Below, piece after piece: positions 59,358 to 64,000 of a DNA stretch of 64,000 nt (positions are counted from its first letter, which is position 1; every line of letters starts with the position of its first letter). The stretch comes from Capitulum mitella (taxonomy: Eukaryota > Arthropoda > Thecostraca > Pollicipedomorpha > Pollicipedidae): NCBI GenBank assembly GCA_030062745.1, contig CP099845.1, forward strand, positions 17,338,903 to 17,402,902, read 5' to 3'. The notes beneath the pieces are model-generated. The model was not told the DNA's origin. It was given only the letters and a program-made list of their open reading frames with translations, and ran no database searches. Position numbers and translations under genes: made by a program.

Positions 59358-60579
59358 TTAACCGGCGCACGATCGTGGGTCGGCGACGATCACGCCCGAC
59401 TTGAGGGGGCGGTTGACCCCCCCCCTTACTCACGAAAGGTTCGTCGCACGAGAAAAATAAACACACCGTCGGAAAGCTTGTCACGAGTAGAGCCCGAAAC
59501 TGGCCTCATTTTTAGTTTTAGATCATATGTAAGCTATTTACGTCCTATGTACGTTTTTTTACGGCCGACTGCATGAAACCGAGAAACGACCTGAATCTCA
59601 AGGGCTGTGACTAATAATGCATAGGTAAAGGCACCAACGCACAAGTAAAGGTCCGCAGAAGCCGATACACGTCTAACTTATCAGATTTGTCCAACATATA
59701 CGCTGAAAATATGAGTTAAAGACACATCAATTTTCACGCCGGTTGGCAGCGGGCGCCGCAGCCGTACGCAGTAAGAAACTGACGGGAACTAATTTTAGCG
59801 CCCTTTTATTTTCGCAACAGCAGCCCATCCAGGTAAATTTTTGATCTTAGTAGTTCTTGTGATGGTTTCTCATGCTTAAATTTTGGAAAAATTCATTAGT
59901 TACCAATCTACACAACTGGGGGAGCTTTATTCGCGAGATCCTGTTTATTTCCAAAATATGCAATTTTTAAGGCTTTTTGAGGTTCTTGGTATCACTTACG
60001 TCTGTGCAAGCCAGTTCTGCCATTTTCTACCCATACTGAGTAACTCATCGCTGATTTTGACGGTGGTACATTTTGGTTCACCACAGTTATTCGTGACCCG
60101 ACCTCAGGTCAATGGCTGGAAGTCATTGATAATTTGCCCATTGACGGTAACCAGATGTCTGTTTTACTCCACACTAAAAATGTTGTGAAAAATTCCGCCA
60201 GTTTCCGAAAAACGACGACATGTCTTAAAAATGGTCTTGACCTTTGGTCAATGACCCGGAAAATTCCGAAAAATCTGATAGCAGATCCGTTGCAGCTGTC
60301 AGGATCAATAATCCCTGAAAGCATTATTGTGATATTTTGTTTTGAGAAAAAGTTGCCGGGCGCTTAACTTTTTTGGACATAGGTCCGTTTGACCTGACCT
60401 AAGTCAGACACCTGACTTCATCGAGGTCAAAACTTTGACACAAAGTGTAAAAATGGTCAAGCAAACGGTACACGAGGTTTCGTGGCGATGTGTTTGTTTG
60501 TTCTCTCGCAATCCTAGAAAAACCTCGGGGGGAGGCGGTAAACCGCCGCGCCCCCCCCCCCCAGTCGGGGGTGGGTTAA
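59358..60579 (-). mobile_element. TTAA-flanked non-autonomous element, family F1 (copy e)
   Basis: It is bounded by TTAA at 59358-59361 and 60576-60579, with hairpin tracts GGGGGCGGTTGACCCCCCCC near 59405 and GGAGGCGGTAAACCGCCGCG near 60533. It is homologous to 34028-35210 in reverse orientation over its full length (1222 versus 1183 bp). TGACCTAAGTCA is retained near 60395. No coding frame. Confidence 0.88.
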
Positions 60580-61974
60580 AGATATCGCTCGCTGTCGGTT
60601 TAGGTTAGGATGGGTTTTATGCCTTCCCCATGGCAGACATCACTATTTATAGCTGATGGATTATTTCCAACTGCTTGATACCATCACGGTGTGCAACTCA
60701 TGTGTTCCCGACAGTCGGCATCCCATGTTCCCATGCAACCTCTGCTTAGAAATGAGAACAGAGAAGAAAAAAATAATACGGTTATCCAGGGCCGCGACTC
60801 CCGACTCCGTATCACCCATTTCAGGTTAAACGGTAATACCACTCGGCCAACCAAGAACGTTGCGCAGTGCGCGACTGTGCTGGTCAAGTTGTTCGGAACC
60901 TAGCCACTAGGCCAATGACTGGGAAGCTGGTCCACTCCTCCCTCTTACGGCGCACGAAACACATCCGCTCATTGGTCGGCGTGTTAAAAACTGTCCGATC
61001 CACTACGAAAGGCAGCCTCTAAACATGCCCCGACACAACCGGCCACCTGCCAGCAAAAGGGTCGTAACCGGCAGGGACGCACCCCGCAGGAGGCGGTGAA
61101 AACTCTGGCGAGTGAAGCAAAAAAACATTACTTTGGAAAATTTAGCGATACTAATACAATGCAGATGAGCGCATCTGTATAGAATGATGCGAAACATTGT
61201 CACCTACCATGGTGTGTATCTGTGACAATGTATTACCAACAGTTCGGGAAATACGCTCCATATTGTCAAGGAGCCTAATACCTACCATTACGTTTGTGGA
61301 AAACCGTACATACATAAGCCAATCAATATTGGAACAATGTTTAGGGTGCACATTCAAATTTATATGTGCAGTTACAATATGAAATGAAGGAAACATTGCG
61401 CTGCTATTCGGAATGGGCAGTAGACTGATGATCCTGATATGTGGTACACCATGAACATAACTAAAAGGCATCATTTTAATGGCACCGTTGAATGCAAGCA
61501 CATGGCAGATCTTCCTTTACTTATCTGAGAAAAAAAGTTAACCCAGGTGCAAAATCTGAGGACAACATGTCAAGGTTTGAAAAAAGTACCCAAAATTCTT
61601 ACCTTGCAGTCAAAGGTACACAGAGCCTACACAAATTGAGTAAAAATTCTGATATGGTTAACAACAGCCCACGCCAGGGTTGGAAAATGTGTTGTTTTTC
61701 TTTTGGTGCTGAAGAATGCCAAACAATATGTGCTTCAAAAACATTTCATATGCCCAAGTTTGATCTTGTACCTTCACCAAAAAGCTAAATCTAAACATGT
61801 TCACAACTATGTGACTCTGGAAATAAATGACTCTGTCTCCATTCAGTATGCAATAAGTATAGTCATAACTGACTAACAAGAAGAACATCAACTTCACCTG
61901 GCATTACTCTATGCAAAATTTTGTATTCCAAAATGAAAACTAAACTTTGACACTAAGAACAAGAATCAAATTTC
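60580..61974. other. Unassigned sequence
   Basis: No recognisable gene. Base composition becomes more AT-rich from about 61130 onward. Confidence 0.3.
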
Positions 61975-62400
61975 CAACCAGTACCCAGACAGACACAATC
62001 AAGGCCCATATGGCCAACAACAGCCCAGAGAGATCCAGTCCAACATTCGAGATGGCTAACAACAGCCCAGACTGACACAGTCAACCATCTGACCAGCCAA
62101 CAGCAGCCCAGACAAACCCAGTCAAATGTCCCAATACAGCAAACAACAGTCCAGTCAGATCCCATCTGACACAGGCAACAACAGCCCAGACACATAGTCA
62201 GACTTCCCAATGCAACCAACAGCAGCAAGACAGATCCAGTCAAGCATTCAACACACCCCACAACAGTCCAAGCAGATCTAGTCAAATGTCCAACACAGAC
62301 AACACTCCAAACAGATGCAATCAAACATCTGACACAAGCAACAGCCTAGACAAGCACAGCCCCACAAGAGCAAACAACAAACCAGACAGATACAGGTCAG
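61975..62400. repeat. 40-42-bp minisatellite related to the ANAPC11 intron array
   Basis: Units such as CAACAGCCCAGACAGATCCA continuing GTC...(A)CAT(C/T)TGACA match the unit at 49375-49745 but are more diverged. About 10 units. Confidence 0.85.
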
Positions 62401-62634
62401 GCCTAAACACTGAGAACAATGGCTCAGGAAGATGCATGTAAATGCATGGACACACAACAGTGATTGAGATGAAGAGCATTTTTCTGGGTTGGGAAACAAG
62501 TGACCCACATGGATAACAGCCATGTCAACACAGGCACCCCAAATTCACCCCATCATACACTCACACTGACCAGTAATGGTAGTCCAGATAGGTGACAGTA
62601 ACCAGACTCTGTCAACAGTGGCCCAAACAGAAAA

Positions 62635-62846
62635 TCACTGCTGACATACAACCATGGTCCATACAGATGGCACATAGATTGTCTAGGAAGCTAACAGTGC
62701 AATCTAACAACAGTGTAACTGTTAACTTCCAGTAGCAATTTCTACAGTCAGCCAACAGCACAATCAACAATGCAGTGTTAGCTTCCTAGACATTCTTCAT
62801 GCCATCTGTACGGACCACAGCTGTCTGTATGTCGGCAGTGGTCTGG
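62635..62846. repeat. Inverted repeat with about 70-bp arms
   Basis: The left arm (62635-62707) and right arm (62776-62846) share GTCTAGGAAGCTAACA and TACAGATGGCA in inverted order around a loop of about 70 bp. No ORF. Confidence 0.8.
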
Positions 62847-64000
62847 TGGTAGTTCTCACAGCTAAGCCATAGTTACACAATGACTTACTATTAGTCACTT
62901 ATTTATGATCATCTACTGATAGCATGAGATAGACAGCCCAGATAGTTAATGGCTTTCCAGTCACCAACTCCTAAAAAAGTCCACAGGTTCCTGGACAGTA
63001 CATGGCTACTGATGCAACAAAATGTAAAAAATGGTTCAGGCTAAATGACATGACAGGCAAGAACAATGGGAAGTAAAGCTAGATGGGGCCAGCCAGATAT
63101 ACCAGCACAGATAAATGTACAAACAAAGGTACACAAGGATGCCAAATTTTGGGGCACAAAATTAAAAACTGAATATTGGTAAAAAAAATGAATAAATATA
63201 CCAGACATCTTTTACATTCATGGTATTGAGGGTTTGACACACAGCACCACTTGGTGGCTGGAGTTTTGTTTGAATAACCCATTGTGCATACACAAAACCA
63301 AGGAATAAATAGCATTATTCAATTTACTGCCCATAAATAAGTGCAATTTGGGCTACCAAAAACTATAATTGTGCAGGATTTTTTCACCTACAACTCAATT
63401 AGTTTCATGCAAAACACACCCCAGTATCATGTTACCTTTCACAGTCACTTTCATAAGATGTTTCTGGACTTCAAGCAGCTTTTAAACAGCATCAGCAGTT
63501 CCACTTTTGTCACATGTAAACCAATGCAGCCTGAAAAAACACAATTAGCAGTGCATTAGGCATTCACCACGGCTGACATTACGGTGGAACACAGTAAGCA
63601 ATGTTCCAGTCTCCAGTTTGCCATTAGTGCACTGTTCACAGCCCAATGAACCAAATACAATCTAAATGGGGGTCAAATTGTCCTCCCCATGACATGGTGG
63701 GTTAAGGTTCTGGTACAGAGAACCCAGACACTTTTTGCGATGTGACAGTTTTGGTGAGGTGGATGTGCAAATATGGTAAGCATGGTAATTGTAGGATAAA
63801 TCAGCAAAGTAAAAAGGGGATAAAAATCAGTTCCTTATGTCTTGTGTGATGACTGGAGAAAAAGTAGGATTTCAAGCTGGCCAAATAAGTTAAGTTTGAC
63901 AGGATTACATTAAGTTAGGTTAGGCTAGGGTATATTAGATGGTGAGCTCTGCATACACTGTCCACAACTGTGGAAGACAAAGTAGAATAACTGATGTTCT
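62847..64000. other. Unassigned AT-rich sequence
   Basis: No recognisable gene. A short TTAGGTTAGGCTAGG near 63914 is a telomere-like trace of about two units. Confidence 0.3.

Noticed and set aside
61745..61790. Minus stretch KVQDQTW considered as ANAPC11 exon 1
   Set aside because: It resembles the expected short basic exon only loosely, has no start codon in place and no matching donor.

Overview
The window is eukaryotic, and most likely from an arthropod, possibly a crustacean. It has spliced genes with canonical GT-AG introns, an interstitial (CCTAA)n block (the common arthropod telomere unit TTAGG), dense LINE, Penelope-like, hAT, Tc1/mariner-like and TTAA-flanked repeats, several minisatellites and one 500-base assembly gap. 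I see no bacterial genes, CRISPR arrays or operons. The species assignment is an inference.

Only three host genes could be recognised. A PGAP2-like gene (GPI-anchor remodelling) lies on + at 31.49-32.23 kb as an intronless reading frame with one frameshift. A FAM89-like gene lies on - at about 38.8 to 37.37 kb, with minisatellites in its intron and just beyond its stop codon. ANAPC11, the RING-H2 subunit of the anaphase-promoting complex, lies on - at 49.29 to 48.85 kb with two clear exons; its short first exon was not found.

Layout. 0-2.35 kb: a broken copy of an uncharacterised, transposase-like invertebrate protein family. 3.56-6.73 kb: a duplicated piece of a dead LINE that runs into the gap (6726-7225). 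8.6-9.0 kb: an inverted repeat around telomeric repeats. 9.2-18.4 kb: one almost complete LINE of the RNase H-bearing I/Jockey type, split by a 3.25-kb insertion with a 10-bp target duplication. 19.1-31.2 kb: a nested pile of repeats, including a hAT-type element with a perfect 8-bp target duplication, a Tc1/mariner-like pseudogene, a 2.5-kb GC-rich repeat that recurs inverted at 10.5-13.0 kb, and a CR1/L2-like LINE. 33.6-36.1, 43.4, 46.2, 50.1-52.8, 57.2 and 59.4-60.6 kb: short TTAA-flanked elements. 41.8-43.4 kb: a compound microsatellite and Penelope-like fragments. 53.8-55.9 kb: two related transposase fragments in opposite orientation. 61.9-64 kb: a second block of the 42-bp minisatellite found in the ANAPC11 intron, an inverted repeat, and sequence I cannot assign.

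The least expected material is the set of at least four TTAA-bounded non-autonomous families. They share an architecture: TTAACC ends, a G-run/C-run hairpin just inside the end, and, in one family, conserved AGGTCA-type half-sites. Others are the CRE-bearing minisatellite inside the FAM89-like gene and a decayed hammerhead-like motif near Penelope-like sequence.
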